A DNA stretch of 64,000 nt from an uncultured Chloroflexales bacterium (GCA_937967405.1 CALCJV010000031.1:1-64000), one strand, 5' to 3'. Positions 41,881 to 50,820 are shown, counted from the first letter of the stretch. The notes: a model not told the origin generated them from the sequence alone. Translations and numbers: made by a program.

Positions 41881-42687
41881 ATGCTGACTGCGTCAGAGCC
41901 AGAGCAGCCCCCTTTGCGCCTGATAGATACCCACGTGCACTTGCATCTAGCCCAATTTGATGCGGATCGGGATGCCGTGCTGGTGCGAGCGGCTGCCGCT
42001 GGGGTGCAGCACATGATCGAGATCGGCTACGATCTGCCGTCGAGCCGGGCTGCTGTGCACCTCGCGGCTCAGCACGGGCCCATCTCGGCAGTGGTTGGCA
42101 TTCAGCCCAATCACGTTCATGAACTACCTCCTGATTGGCACGCCCAGCTGTATGATCTGCTGCGGCAGCCCAACGTGGTGGCACTGGGCGAGATAGGCTT
42201 AGACTACCATTGGATGAAGGCTCCCCCCGAACAGCAGGCAGCAGTCTTTCGGGAGCAACTGGCCATGGCCCGCGAACTTGATCTGCCGGTGGTAATCCAC
42301 TGCCGTGCCGCCGCCGCTGATACGCTAGCCCTGCTCCGCGCAGATGGGCAGGGCGTGCGCGGGGTGATGCACTCCTTTTCGGGCGATTGGGCGTTTGCCG
42401 AAGCCTGCCTAGAGCTTGGTTTCGGGCTGTCCTTCTCCGGTCCGGTTACGTTTCGCAACGCTACTGACCTGCATACGGTGGTGCAGCGTGCCCCCGCCGC
42501 TGCGCTGCTGGCAGAGACCGATAGCCCGTATCTCTGTCCGCATCCGCATCGTGGCCAGCGTAACGAACCGGCGTTCGTGCGCTATGTCGTGGCAAGGATT
42601 GCCGCCCTGCGCGGAGAGGCACTGGAAGCGGTGAGTGCCCAGCTTTGGCACAATGCCCACACGATCTTTCGTATTTTGCATACTTGA
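41881..42687 (+). CDS. TatD family metal-dependent hydrolase/DNase
   Basis: The ATG at 41881 gives MLTASEPEQPPLRLIDTHVHLHL; a longer open frame starting inside the polyglutamine codons is rejected. The 268-residue TIM barrel has metal ligands in DTHVHLHL, the glutamate of ALGEIGLDYHW, PVVIHCRAA, MHSFSGDWAFAE and LAETDSPYLCPHP. TatD enzymes are Mg-dependent 3'-5' exonucleases. AAGGGC lies 7 bases upstream. It begins 10 bases after the transglutaminase stop and is probably co-transcribed with that cluster by position only. Confidence 0.93.
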   Translation: MLTASEPEQPPLRLIDTHVHLHLAQFDADRDAVLVRAAAAGVQHMIEIGYDLPSSRAAVHLAAQHGPISAVVGIQPNHVHELPPDWHAQLYDLLRQPNVVALGEIGLDYHWMKAPPEQQAAVFREQLAMARELDLPVVIHCRAAAADTLALLRADGQGVRGVMHSFSGDWAFAEACLELGFGLSFSGPVTFRNATDLHTVVQRAPAAALLAETDSPYLCPHPHRGQRNEPAFVRYVVARIAALRGEALEAVSAQLWHNAHTIFRILHT

Positions 42688-43261
42688 CAGGTGTGCTATA
42701 CTAAAGATTGGAAATTGTATCCTCTGCTGCACCAGATCAGAATATTGCACTCGTACATCAGAACGTACATTGCTTGCGTGATCGTGCCTGTAGGCTGAGC
42801 TTAAACAGAGCCTCCATTGTGCGGTTGGCGTGCAGCGCATCAGGATTGCAATGGGTGCTGCCGATAGGCAGTGCAACCCACGTACCTTGCCGAAACGTGC
42901 ATCCCCCTCAACACCAACGTGGTGATGATCGGACAGAGCATCGGGCTGGGTTGAGCCGTCATGGGATCATCCCCGCCAGCGAGATCCAAATAGGAAAGAA
43001 CGCCGCGAACGAAAGCTGATCCGTCGTGCGACTGTGCCACCGCGCACCGGTGTTGTACCGTATCGTACAACGGGCCATTGGCGTGGTGCTCAGTGAGCCG
43101 TGTGTGAGCCTTCAACAACAACCTCAAGAGCTAGTAACAGACATCGTGATACCACGCATAACTGTAACCCAAACAATGATAGCTGAATAGTATACCACGC
43201 ATGCATAGATATGTATATCCGCTAAGTCCAACGACCATGACAAGAGTGCAGGAGAAGACCA
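42688..43261 (+). promoter_or_regulatory. Long gene-free leader of rho with promoter and hairpins
   Basis: 574 bases with no supported frame. An extended -10 TGTGCTATACT ends at 42702. Hairpins lie at 42852-42880 (CTGCC/GGCAG around GATA, extended by TGGGT/ACCCA) and 43052-43071 (GTTGTAC/GTACAAC, loop CGTATC). If transcription starts near 42709, the rho mRNA has a leader of about 550 bases, or a separate small RNA is made here. Confidence 0.45.
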
Positions 43262-44509
43262 TTGGTAAATGTGGCTGAACTCGAATCAAAAACCTTGACT
43301 GATCTGCGTGAAATGGCACGCAAGCTCGAAATTCAAGGGGTGAGCGGGCTGAAGAAGCAAGACTTGATTGTGAAGCTCTTGCAAGCCCAAACAGAAGAAG
43401 CTGGCAACGCGCTTGGGGAAGGCTTCCTCGATATAGTTCAAGATGGCTTTGGCTTTCTGCGCGGTAGTCGGCTGTTGCCCGGCCAGAACGATGTGTATGT
43501 TTCGCAATCCCAGATTCGCCGCTTTGGGCTACGCACAGGCGATATGGTGATGGGGCAGGTGCGCCCGCCCAAAGAGAGCGAACGCTACTACTCGCTGTTG
43601 CGGGTGGAGATGATCAATGGCGTTGATCCCGAAACCGCACGCAAACGCCCGTCGTTCGATCAACTTACGCCAATCTTTCCGAATGAGCAGTTCAAGCTCG
43701 AGACGGAGCCGAATATCCTCTCGACCCGTCTGGTTGACTTGATCGCCCCGATTGGGCGCGGGCAACGGGGCTTGATTGTCTCGCCGCCTAAAGCCGGTAA
43801 GACGTTGCTGCTTAAGACCATTGCAAATGGGATTACCTCAAACCACCCGGATGTCCATCTGATGGTGTTGCTGATTGGTGAACGCCCAGAAGAAGTGACC
43901 GACATGCGCCGCAGCGTGAAGGGTGAGGTGGTTTCATCTACCTTCGACGAGCCGGTCGAGGATCACACCAAAGTAGCGGATATGACCCTCGAACGGGCCA
44001 AGCGGCTGGTTGAAGGTGGGCAAGATGTTGTGATCCTAATGGATTCGATCACCCGCCTTGCGCGGGCCTACAATCTCGATATGCCCCCCAGTGGGCGCAC
44101 ACTCTCTGGCGGGATTGATCCCGTCGCGCTCTATCCCCCCAAACGCTTCTTCGGGGCAGCCCGCAACATCGAGCATGGCGGCAGCCTCACGATTATTGCC
44201 ACCTGTCTGGTAGATACGGGCAGCCGCATGGATGATGTGATCTACGAAGAATTCAAAGGAACCGGCAACATGGAGCTACATCTGGATCGGCGGCTGGCCG
44301 AGAAGCGCATCTTTCCGGCGATTGATATTCAGCGCAGTGGTACACGCCGCGAGGAGCTGCTGCTCAGCACCGAAACCCTGCGCCAAGTTTGGACTTTGCG
44401 CCGCATGGTCAGTATGCTAGGCGAGAACGAAGGCACTGAGCTGGTGCTGGCCCGCATGGCCAAGACGCGCACCAATGCTGACTTCCTTGCTACCCTTAGC
44501 AAGACGTAG
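43262..44509 (+). CDS. rho: Transcription termination factor Rho
   Basis: The start is TTG at 43262 with AGGAG seven bases upstream. The 415 residues comprise a Rho-N domain ([29 protein letters not shown]), a cold-shock-like RNA-binding domain ([34 protein letters not shown]) and the RecA-type motor (Walker [26 protein letters not shown], Walker [48 protein letters not shown]). No lineage-specific insertion is present. Rho is a hexameric RNA helicase that ends transcription. The long leader may allow autoregulation by premature termination, as known in other bacteria. Confidence 0.97.
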   Translation: MVNVAELESKTLTDLREMARKLEIQGVSGLKKQDLIVKLLQAQTEEAGNALGEGFLDIVQDGFGFLRGSRLLPGQNDVYVSQSQIRRFGLRTGDMVMGQVRPPKESERYYSLLRVEMINGVDPETARKRPSFDQLTPIFPNEQFKLETEPNILSTRLVDLIAPIGRGQRGLIVSPPKAGKTLLLKTIANGITSNHPDVHLMVLLIGERPEEVTDMRRSVKGEVVSSTFDEPVEDHTKVADMTLERAKRLVEGGQDVVILMDSITRLARAYNLDMPPSGRTLSGGIDPVALYPPKRFFGAARNIEHGGSLTIIATCLVDTGSRMDDVIYEEFKGTGNMELHLDRRLAEKRIFPAIDIQRSGTRREELLLSTETLRQVWTLRRMVSMLGENEGTELVLARMAKTRTNADFLATLSKT

Positions 44510-44532
44510 CGGCCAAACATCAGCCACAAGGA

Positions 44533-44555
44533 GAGCCGTGCCAACGGCACGGCTC
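44533..44555 (+). terminator. Hairpin after rho
   Basis: GAGCCGTGCC pairs perfectly with GGCACGGCTC (10 bp, loop AAC), 23 bases after the rho stop. No T-run follows. Confidence 0.6.
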
Positions 44556-44655
44556 CGTTGGTTGAGCCAAGCTAGATGCGGCCGCCGGATGAGCTGATGG
44601 GCCGGATTGCCGTAGCGTGATCCGCCCTAGCACTAACGTGGCTCGCCCCATGAAA

Positions 44656-44687
44656 AAGCCGGAACTGACGTAATGTAGCTCCGGTTT
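44656..44687. terminator. Second hairpin between rho and the roadblock gene
   Basis: AAGCCGGAACT and AGCTCCGGTTT form an 11-position stem with one mismatch and one G-T pair; on the minus strand it is followed by a T-run (CTTTTTCATG). It could terminate the leftward roadblock transcript that ends at 44842. Confidence 0.6.
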
Positions 44688-44841
44688 AAGGGTCGGCACG
44701 TAAAGGCTCTAGTGGAGAGCATAAGATTTCGGCTGCACGAAAGCCGGTGCAGCCGCAGTGATGGATATTCTGTCTGAAACAGAACAACAGCCGTGTTAGC
44801 GCATTGCCAAAAAGCGAATCCGCTAACGCAGCATGGAGATG

Positions 44842-45210
44842 TTAGACGAGATTGATCAACTCATTGGCTGTGCGGCGCATATCGAGGAAGACCAAGCCGA
44901 GCTTGGCGCGGCTATGCGCCAGTGCTGTCAGCACGGCTTCTTCACCAATAGCCATAAGGATCACGTAGCCTTCTTCGCCACGTACAAAGACCTGATCAAG
45001 CTGACCACGCCGCAGCTCACTGGCGATACGTTCGCCCAGAGACAGCATCGCAGCACTCATTGCCGATACACGATCTTCTTCTACATCTGCTGGCAGAGCC
45101 GAAGCCATGATCAGACCGTCAACGCTTACCACTGCCGATGCCTCAATATCCGGGGTATTCATACTTAAGGCCTTAAGATGGCGTACCATCTCTTCGGTTC
45201 TGCTTGCCAT
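44842..45210 (-). CDS. Roadblock/LC7 domain protein
   Basis: A 122-residue single-domain protein: EASAVVSVDGLIMASALPADVEEDRVSAMSAAMLSLGERIASEL and GEEGYVILMAIGEEAVLTALAHS. This is the roadblock/LC7 fold, which in bacteria usually acts on small Ras-like GTPases (MglA type) in polarity or motility. AAGGAGGATATGA precedes the ATG. No GTPase gene is adjacent, so the partner must be elsewhere. Gliding motility is common in this lineage, which makes a motility or polarity role plausible but unproven. Confidence 0.9.
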   Translation of the reverse strand: MASRTEEMVRHLKALSMNTPDIEASAVVSVDGLIMASALPADVEEDRVSAMSAAMLSLGERIASELRRGQLDQVFVRGEEGYVILMAIGEEAVLTALAHSRAKLGLVFLDMRRTANELINLV

Positions 45211-45668
45211 TCATATCCTCCTTGAGGGCCGTCAGCTCGTGAAACTATACAAGGTGCAAGATTACTGTGCAGCATTCCCATTCCGGAATACAGAAAACGC
45301 TATCTGGCGGTTATTCTACTACATTTTTTGATCGAGGGCAACTAGTAGGATTGCCAACTGGGGAACAGGCTGAGTGAACCGCTGCTGTGCTGCATGATGC
45401 GTGCCCTGTGCCCACCTTCGCGTCACCGAATCTCTCCCTTGCGAAATGAACTGCCCGACAGCCATTTGCTTCCTAGGTCTTATCTCTGAGTATAGCAGGA
45501 ATAACGCCGTTCGTAAAGCGCACCACCGCAGCTGCACGAACGGCACTAGCGGCAGATCCAAACGAGCTGCACCGCTAGACACGTGTGGTATACTAAGAAG
45601 GTTATACCGAACAGCACATGTTCGGTGAGTGAGATCAACCTGAGTGGATAAAGGAGTATTGAGTAGTA
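45211..45668. other. Spacer between the roadblock gene and rpsR
   Basis: 458 bases without a supported gene; a 123-residue minus-strand frame here overlaps rpsR and shows no domain. It holds the roadblock promoter region on the left and the rpsR promoter on the right. Confidence 0.5.
45586..45594 (+). promoter_or_regulatory. Extended -10 element upstream of rpsR
   Basis: TGGTATACT (TGn followed by TATACT) lies 74 bases before the rpsR start. No convincing -35 is present. It closely resembles the elements at 20143-20151 and 42694-42702. Confidence 0.5.
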
Positions 45669-45905
45669 ATGGCTCTTCGATCACGTCCACGTCGCCGGGT
45701 GAAGGAGTGTGAATTTACCACGCTGGGAATTGTGCCCGATTATAAAGACATTCGGCGCATCCAGAAGTACATCACTCCGCAGGGCAAAATTATGCCCCGC
45801 CGCCGCACCGGTGTCACCGCCAAAATGCAACGACGTTTGGCGGTGGCAATCAAACGGGCGCGTCACCTTGCCCTGCTGCCCGCTGCGCCCAACCATATGC
45901 GCTAA
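45669..45905 (+). CDS. rpsR: 30S ribosomal protein S18
   Basis: A 78-residue basic protein with the S18 core: [58 protein letters not shown]. The order DYKD...L/IxxYITxxGKIxPRRxTG is diagnostic. S18 binds the platform of the small subunit with S6. AAAGGAG lies before the ATG. It stands alone rather than in the usual rpsF-ssb-rpsR operon. It has only one cysteine, so it is not the four-cysteine zinc-binding form; a second copy elsewhere in the genome is possible. Confidence 0.93.
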   Translation: MALRSRPRRRVKECEFTTLGIVPDYKDIRRIQKYITPQGKIMPRRRTGVTAKMQRRLAVAIKRARHLALLPAAPNHMR

Positions 45906-45950
45906 GCGAGGCAGTACCGGCGCGGTCCGCACAAGCTGCCGCGCCATCGT

Positions 45951-46628
45951 TTAGGCCAGAGCCGGAGCCGTACAGGTTTCGGCTCGTGTGTTCTGGTGCT
46001 CACGCTGGAGTATCGCCGCTTCCCAGCCCACCCGCGTCAGTTCCATCTCGTAGAATTCGACCCAGATGCCGTACCGATCTCGACGAAAATGCTGCTGTAC
46101 GGCCGCGTAGGCTGGATCCGTCAGCATACTGGCACAGCGTCCGGCAGCAGTGCGGCGCCAGTCGCTCTGGACTACCGTGAAACCGAGCCGCTCATAGCAG
46201 CGCACTGCCCGCCGATTGAACGCGGCTACATCAAGCACCATCACAGTGAAGTTCAGCTCGACAAAGAAGTAGTGGAGAAAGACGCGCAAGGCTTCACTGC
46301 CCAAGCCCTGACTGACATATGGGGCGGCAATCGAGATGCCCAGCCGCGCTCGCCCACTGCGCTGATCAATTTCGCGCAGGGAGATGCGCCCGATCAGGTT
46401 GCCCTGCCGATCTTCAATCGCCCACGCTCGCCGAAGCCACGTTGTGCTGTAGCTCCCAAACAGCTTGCCAGAACTTGCACCACTCGGCGGAATGTTCCAC
46501 AAGTGGCTGCACGGCTCTGGATACTGCGGCCAGCTGCGCTGGCGTTGATCGTCCTGCGTCGTCCACCAGCGCAATCGAATGCGCTCACCCTCACACAGAA
46601 ACGTGCGGGTTGCTATCAGGTTTATCAT
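45951..46628 (-). CDS. GNAT family N-acetyltransferase
   Basis: A 225-residue protein with a RimJ/RimL-like GNAT core: WAIEDRQGNLIGRISLREID, RARLGISIAAPYVSQGLGSEALRVFL (the acetyl-CoA P-loop is the QGLGSEA part) and VAAFNRRAVRCYERLGF. The N-terminal 75 residues are Trp-rich, and the C-terminal 45 extend beyond the fold. The substrate could be a ribosomal protein N-terminus or a small molecule; nothing nearby decides this. It converges with rpsR across a 45-base gap. Confidence 0.85.
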   Translation of the reverse strand: MINLIATRTFLCEGERIRLRWWTTQDDQRQRSWPQYPEPCSHLWNIPPSGASSGKLFGSYSTTWLRRAWAIEDRQGNLIGRISLREIDQRSGRARLGISIAAPYVSQGLGSEALRVFLHYFFVELNFTVMVLDVAAFNRRAVRCYERLGFTVVQSDWRRTAAGRCASMLTDPAYAAVQQHFRRDRYGIWVEFYEMELTRVGWEAAILQREHQNTRAETCTAPALA

Positions 46629-46680
46629 CGCGCATGGCCCCCTAACTAGAATCTTATACCCCGATGGTTTTGTTCAGCTC

Positions 46681-47418
46681 CTATGTAATGAGCTGCCGAA
46701 TCAGCTCTGGTAGAATCTCGCAGGCTTCGCCTTGCAGCCAGTAGTCGGCAAGCACTGCGAGTGCTGTCTCTTGGGGGTTGATCTCAACCACCAGCGCGCC
46801 CGCCCGTTTGGCCACGAGCGGCAACGATGCCGCTGGCTGTACCTGTGCCGTCGTGCCCACCGAGAGAAACACCTGCGCCTGCGCGGCACCACGATAGGCA
46901 CGATTCAGCTCGTGCTTGGGGTGCCCTTCGCCGAGCCAGACAACATCTGGGCGCAAGTAGCCACCATCGCGGCTGCAAATCGGCGGGATCGCCTCGTCCT
47001 CAGTCCAACTCGTGTAGTAGGTTCCACACTCGAAGCAGCGCGTCCGCATAATGCTGCCATGCAACTCGACCAGATCCCGGCTGCCGGCCCGCCAGTGCAA
47101 CCCATCAATGTTCTGCGTAATGAGCAGAAAGTGCTCGAAATACTGTTCCAGATCAACCAGTGCATAGTGCGAGGCACTTGGCTGGCACTGTTCAATGATC
47201 CTGCGCCGGTAGGCGTACCACTCCCACACAAGGCGCGGGTTGCGGATAAAGCCCTGCTGGGTTGCCAGATCAACAATGTCGTATGCGCCCCACTCACCAA
47301 GCAGCGTTTCGCGCACGGTAGGTACGCCACTCTCGCGGGCGACACCTGTTCCTGTGAGGACGGTTACCCGCTCTGCTTGACGCAAGCGGTCAATCAATTG
47401 GGTTGCTATTTCAATCAT
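46681..47418 (-). CDS. Sir2 family NAD-dependent protein deacylase (atypical)
   Basis: The ATG at 47418 is 7 bases after the stop of the pseudokinase gene; a longer frame would overlap it. The 245 residues include the NAD-binding TGTGVARESGVPTVRE (normally GAGxSxESGIPxFR), TQNIDGLH, the catalytic histidine in ELHGS, the zinc site CFEC...PICSRDGGYLRPDVVWLGE and the late SVGTTAQVQPAASLP. Two departures from consensus are visible: the phenylalanine of the PTFR motif is valine, and the fourth zinc ligand position reads Asp (C-S-R-D) instead of Cys. Activity as deacetylase or desuccinylase is not certain. Co-transcription with the pseudokinase is likely. Confidence 0.87.
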   Translation of the reverse strand: MIEIATQLIDRLRQAERVTVLTGTGVARESGVPTVRETLLGEWGAYDIVDLATQQGFIRNPRLVWEWYAYRRRIIEQCQPSASHYALVDLEQYFEHFLLITQNIDGLHWRAGSRDLVELHGSIMRTRCFECGTYYTSWTEDEAIPPICSRDGGYLRPDVVWLGEGHPKHELNRAYRGAAQAQVFLSVGTTAQVQPAASLPLVAKRAGALVVEINPQETALAVLADYWLQGEACEILPELIRQLIT

Positions 47419-47425
47419 ACACCTA

Positions 47426-48826
47426 TTACTGTTCTTGCTCAAGGAAATTCAACGACATCCATCCCTCCAAAGGCGGCGCATCGGAGCGGGGGACACGCAC
47501 TTGCATCCACACCACACCGTCTGCCTCAACCGGCTCACCGAGTTTCTCTACTCGCACCCCATCTGGGATAGTGGCAATAATAACCGATGTTAGCCCCGGC
47601 CCATCCCGCAGATTCAAGCCTTCACCGACATCAATCCGCACGCGATAGTATTCGCGGGACAACGCAGGCTGAAGCCAATCGGGCACATCGAAGCCAATGG
47701 TGGGCGGGCGGATCTGCGGGATGCTGGGCAGGCTAAGATTGATCGGGGGCAAACGGATGGCAAACAGCCGCTCGGCGAGATAGCTTGCGCCAGTGTAGCT
47801 GGCAAGGGCCACGCCGCCAATCAGGAGCAGCAGCAACAGCCAGCCAATGATGGCGGGGGGGCGATTGGTTGGTGGGCGATTGCCTACAGGCGATCTTGCA
47901 TCCCACCGATCTGTGTGGCTCGGTGCAGTTGCGGTTAGGTCTGGCCCATAGGAATAGGGGGTATAGCGGGGCACAGCAGCAGGCTGCACGTGCTTGGTGA
48001 GGCGGTGTGTCTCGCTGCTATGCGTGCGCCAAACCACCTCAAGTGCATCGGCAAAGCTAGCTGCATCGGCTATGCGCCGTTCGGGATTGCGCTGGGTTGC
48101 TTTCCAGAGCAGTTCATCTATGGCGGGGAGGTGCAGGGCAGGGTTACTCTCAGCGAGCGGCGGCAGCTGGAGCATCGTGTGCGCGGTGGCTAGCTCTTGG
48201 GCACTTGCGCCTTGCACGGCCCGCTTGCCGGTTAGCATCTCGTACAGCAACAAGCCCAAACTATATACCACGCTGCTGGGCCGAGGCGGCGATCCGGCGG
48301 TAACTTCAGGGGCGCGGTAGCAGGCAAAATCAAGCGCAGCGGTTTCCGGCGGAGTCCGCCAACTTTCGATCAACTTGACGCGGTTCGCGCCAAGGAGCAA
48401 CACATTGCGGCTACTAATCGGGGGGTGCGGTAGCCCGCGCAGCTGGCACATGGCGACGGCACTGGCAATCTGGCGCATACACTCGGCGGCGTGGGCCGGA
48501 ACGAGGGCACCACTGCCATACAGGATGTTGCCAGCCACATACTCTGTGACCATAAACGGGCGTTGGTTGGCTTCGCCGCTATCGAACACGTCGAGCAGTG
48601 CGGAGTGGCTGATCTGGGCGTTGGCGTTGATCTCATCGAGGAAACGTTGATACAGGCGGCTCTGCCCAATCAACTCCTTCCGCAAGACATGGAGCAGAAC
48701 CTGCCGGTGCAAGCGTTCATCGAAAGCGTGGTAGACCGAAGCAAGGCGAGCATCTCCAAGCTTTTCGAGAAGCCGGTATCGCCCGAACAGAAGCGGTGGT
48801 GTGGCACTCCCAGCAGATGTATTCAT
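47426..48826 (-). CDS. Transmembrane Ser/Thr pseudokinase with extracellular SH3 domain
   Basis: 466 residues. A protein-kinase fold covers about 10-265 (FGRYRLLEKLGDARLASVYHAFDERL; VTEYVAGNIL; YRAPEVTAG; YSLGLLLYEMLTGKRAVQG), but key residues are lost. The glycine loop reads LGDARLASVY, the VAIK lysine is His (LLHVL), the catalytic loop reads HPPISSRNVLL instead of HRDLKPxN, and DFG is replaced by IESW. A Pro-rich linker, one membrane helix (about 320-345, IIGWLLLLLLIGGVALAS) and an outside SH3b domain (LNLRDGPGLTSVIIATIPDG, GWMSLNFLEQ) follow. The architecture matches bacterial receptor kinases, but catalysis is very unlikely. It may be a scaffold that senses the cell wall. Confidence 0.86.
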   Translation of the reverse strand: MNTSAGSATPPLLFGRYRLLEKLGDARLASVYHAFDERLHRQVLLHVLRKELIGQSRLYQRFLDEINANAQISHSALLDVFDSGEANQRPFMVTEYVAGNILYGSGALVPAHAAECMRQIASAVAMCQLRGLPHPPISSRNVLLLGANRVKLIESWRTPPETAALDFACYRAPEVTAGSPPRPSSVVYSLGLLLYEMLTGKRAVQGASAQELATAHTMLQLPPLAESNPALHLPAIDELLWKATQRNPERRIADAASFADALEVVWRTHSSETHRLTKHVQPAAVPRYTPYSYGPDLTATAPSHTDRWDARSPVGNRPPTNRPPAIIGWLLLLLLIGGVALASYTGASYLAERLFAIRLPPINLSLPSIPQIRPPTIGFDVPDWLQPALSREYYRVRIDVGEGLNLRDGPGLTSVIIATIPDGVRVEKLGEPVEADGVVWMQVRVPRSDAPPLEGWMSLNFLEQEQ

Positions 48827-48983
48827 GCAGCTTGATGCAGCGTGGGTTTGCTCTCAACAAGCCCCACTTGGCACTGATCGGGATACGCGGAAACAATATC
48901 CCGTATTATAGCACGCCCATCTGCCTTTCGGCAATCACCGGTCCTGCCGCATGACGGTGCAACGCCGGATCACCCTGCTTGGT

Positions 48984-49289
48984 TCAGGGGCAGGCAAATA
49001 CTACCAATTGACGACACCGTTCAGCTTCGGAGCCGGATTGCACTGGCAGCATGCACGCTGTCAGGCGGGCGCGGATCGTATTTTTCAGTGACAGCAGATC
49101 GCCGAGATCAAGCTGATCCAGATCAAGCACCAGTTCATCTGTCGGGGCATAGCTGCCGGTGCGCCGTTCTTTCAGCCACATCGCCCGAATGGTGGCCCGC
49201 ACCGCCGATGCGTCGGGAGCTTCAACCAGCAGCACTCGGCTGCGCTGAGTGCGTGGGCGGCGGGTTACCGTTTCTGTTTCAGTGGGCAT
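48984..49289 (-). CDS. Small conserved-looking protein of unknown function
   Basis: A 101-residue protein with a strong ribosome-binding site (AAGGAGAACGCC) before its ATG. It is Arg/Thr-rich at the N-terminus (TRRPRTQRSRVLLVEAP), then predicted alpha/beta (ASAVRATIRAMWLKERR, ELVLDLDQLDLGDLLSLKNTIRARL) with three cysteines late. The LVLDLDQLDLGDLLSLKNTIRA part looks like a compact helical segment. No family was recognised. It stands alone between the pseudokinase and HAD genes. Confidence 0.6.
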   Translation of the reverse strand: MPTETETVTRRPRTQRSRVLLVEAPDASAVRATIRAMWLKERRTGSYAPTDELVLDLDQLDLGDLLSLKNTIRARLTACMLPVQSGSEAERCRQLVVFACP

Positions 49290-49385
49290 GGCGTTCTCCT
49301 TCGTGATGGTATAGGTATCGGCTTGATGCCGATGGTGTCTATCAGTACAAGTGTTTTCTAGTATACCACAGATCGGAATTTTGTG

Positions 49386-49475
49386 CTAGTCAGGGGTTAG
49401 GTGTCAGGCAGTGGGTGCTAAATGACCGGTATCGAGTGACAGGTGTCCCTGACCTCTAGTACCTGACCTCTGCTT
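49386..49475. repeat. Copies of the dispersed intergenic repeat, inverted arrangement
   Basis: GTCAGGGGTTAGGTGTCAGG near 49390 and TCCCTGACCTCTAGTACCTG near 49447 are approximately inverted copies, as at 28347-28439. The tract ends at the stop of the leftward HAD gene and could serve as its terminator. Confidence 0.65.
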
Positions 49476-49476
49476 G

Positions 49477-50169
49477 CTACGCTTGGCGGGTGCTGAGGGC
49501 GGTGGCGAGAGGATGCAGGTCATCTATGAGGAGGGTGGCGGCGTGCAGGCGGTGCGGGTCAATCCACGCGCTGCGGCGGGCAATCACGGGCATGCCTGCG
49601 CTACGGGCGGCTTGCACGCCGGTTGGCGTATCCTCGATCACGAGGCATGCGGCAGGCGCGACATCAAGCAGCGCGGCGGCTTGGAGAAACACATCAGGGG
49701 CGGGCTTGGGGTGGGCTACGTCATCGCCGCACACTATCGCGTGGAAGGGCATGTGGGTGAGCTGGCGGCCACGTAGCGTGGCTTTCATCCACACCCGGCG
49801 CGAGGAGGTAGCGAGGGCGAGCGGCAATCTGGCGGCGGTGGCCGCGTGGATCACCTGTTCAATCCCCTCCACAAGCGGCACACCGTGCTCAAGGCGGCGC
49901 ACGATAGCGGCATCGTACTCGGCCAAAAATTGGTCAAGAGGAGTGGCAGTGAAGTGGCGGGCGTGGAGCCATGCCCATGTATCTGGTGCGCCAAGCCCAA
50001 CGAGGGCCGCAAATTCGGTGTGGCTCGTTGGGCGGGCGAGGATTGTGTTCAGCGCATCCATGTGCGCCTGCTCGCTCTCTACTAGCACCCCATCCATATC
50101 AAGAATCAGAGCTTGGATGGGCTGCACCAGCGCAGCGAGCTGGGTGGCGAGGGGCTGCGGGCTGCTCAC
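49477..50169 (-). CDS. HAD superfamily phosphatase (beta-PGM-like)
   Basis: The GTG at 50169 forms a GTGA overlap with the PspC-gene stop and is preferred to the GTG at 50184. The 230-residue protein has motif I ALILDMDGVLVESE, motif II ALATSS, motif III/IV KPAPDVFLQAAALL and VIEDTPTGVQAARSAGM, with a helical cap after motif I. This is the subgroup of beta-phosphoglucomutase, phosphoglycolate and sugar-phosphate phosphatases. The substrate cannot be decided; the coupling to a PspC-domain gene gives no clue. Confidence 0.88.
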   Translation of the reverse strand: MSSPQPLATQLAALVQPIQALILDMDGVLVESEQAHMDALNTILARPTSHTEFAALVGLGAPDTWAWLHARHFTATPLDQFLAEYDAAIVRRLEHGVPLVEGIEQVIHAATAARLPLALATSSRRVWMKATLRGRQLTHMPFHAIVCGDDVAHPKPAPDVFLQAAALLDVAPAACLVIEDTPTGVQAARSAGMPVIARRSAWIDPHRLHAATLLIDDLHPLATALSTRQA

Positions 50170-50717
50170 CTGCGGAGCACCCACACACCTGCGGCGATCA
50201 GCAGGGCAGGCAGCACAAACGGCATCAGTGCTGGTAACAACGTCTTGAGGGCGAAGAATGCGCCCACCCCAATCAGGATCAGCCCCAAGATACGATTGCG
50301 CCGCAGTGTGGCATCATCGTTGCTGGCGGGTGGTGGCGAGCTGCTGGCGGCATCTGGGTTGACATTCTGCACCGGAATCTCTTCTGCATCATCTGGGTTG
50401 CCTGTCAGCGGGTTGACATGGACGCGGCGGGTTGCGCTGGTATAGGCATAAAACGGCTCAGCTTGCGCGACTGGCGTGCGGGCTGGATTGGGCGCAGGCA
50501 AGGCGGCAGGTGTGCCGCTGTGGGCTGCCTCGAGCGGCATGATGATCCACATAATGATGTAGAGCGGCAGGCCAAAGCCCGTTGTGAGGGTAAGTGTGAC
50601 GAAGATCAGCCGGACGATCACCGGATCAACATTGAAGTATACGCCAAGACCGCTCGCTACGCCACCGAGCATTTTGTCGGTGCGGCTGCGTTGGAGGCGT
50701 GGGGTTGGTTGGTTCAT
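50166..50717 (-). CDS. PspC domain membrane protein
   Basis: 183 residues. The PspC domain occupies about 6-63 (LQRSRTDKMLGGVASGLGVYFNVDPVIVRLIFV, then a membrane helix LYIIMWIIMPLE). A Pro/Ala/Asn-rich linker and two short C-terminal hydrophobic stretches (ILGLILIGVGAFFALKTLLPAL and PFVLPALLIAAGVWVL) follow. PspC proteins act in the envelope stress response of other bacteria. No pspA is seen nearby. The stop overlaps the HAD gene start by four bases. Confidence 0.9.
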   Translation of the reverse strand: MNQPTPRLQRSRTDKMLGGVASGLGVYFNVDPVIVRLIFVTLTLTTGFGLPLYIIMWIIMPLEAAHSGTPAALPAPNPARTPVAQAEPFYAYTSATRRVHVNPLTGNPDDAEEIPVQNVNPDAASSSPPPASNDDATLRRNRILGLILIGVGAFFALKTLLPALMPFVLPALLIAAGVWVLRR

Positions 50718-50820
50718 TTGGTTTCCTCATCTTTAGCATCATGATCATGCATTGGTTACCAGCAACTGGTAACGCTTCCGCCTATGATACGTTGAGTGTG
50801 GGGCTGATGTTGCAGCGGGG

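Noticed and set aside
45319..45690. 123-residue minus-strand frame before rpsR
   Set aside because: It overlaps the rpsR start and promoter and has no domain or ribosome-binding site.
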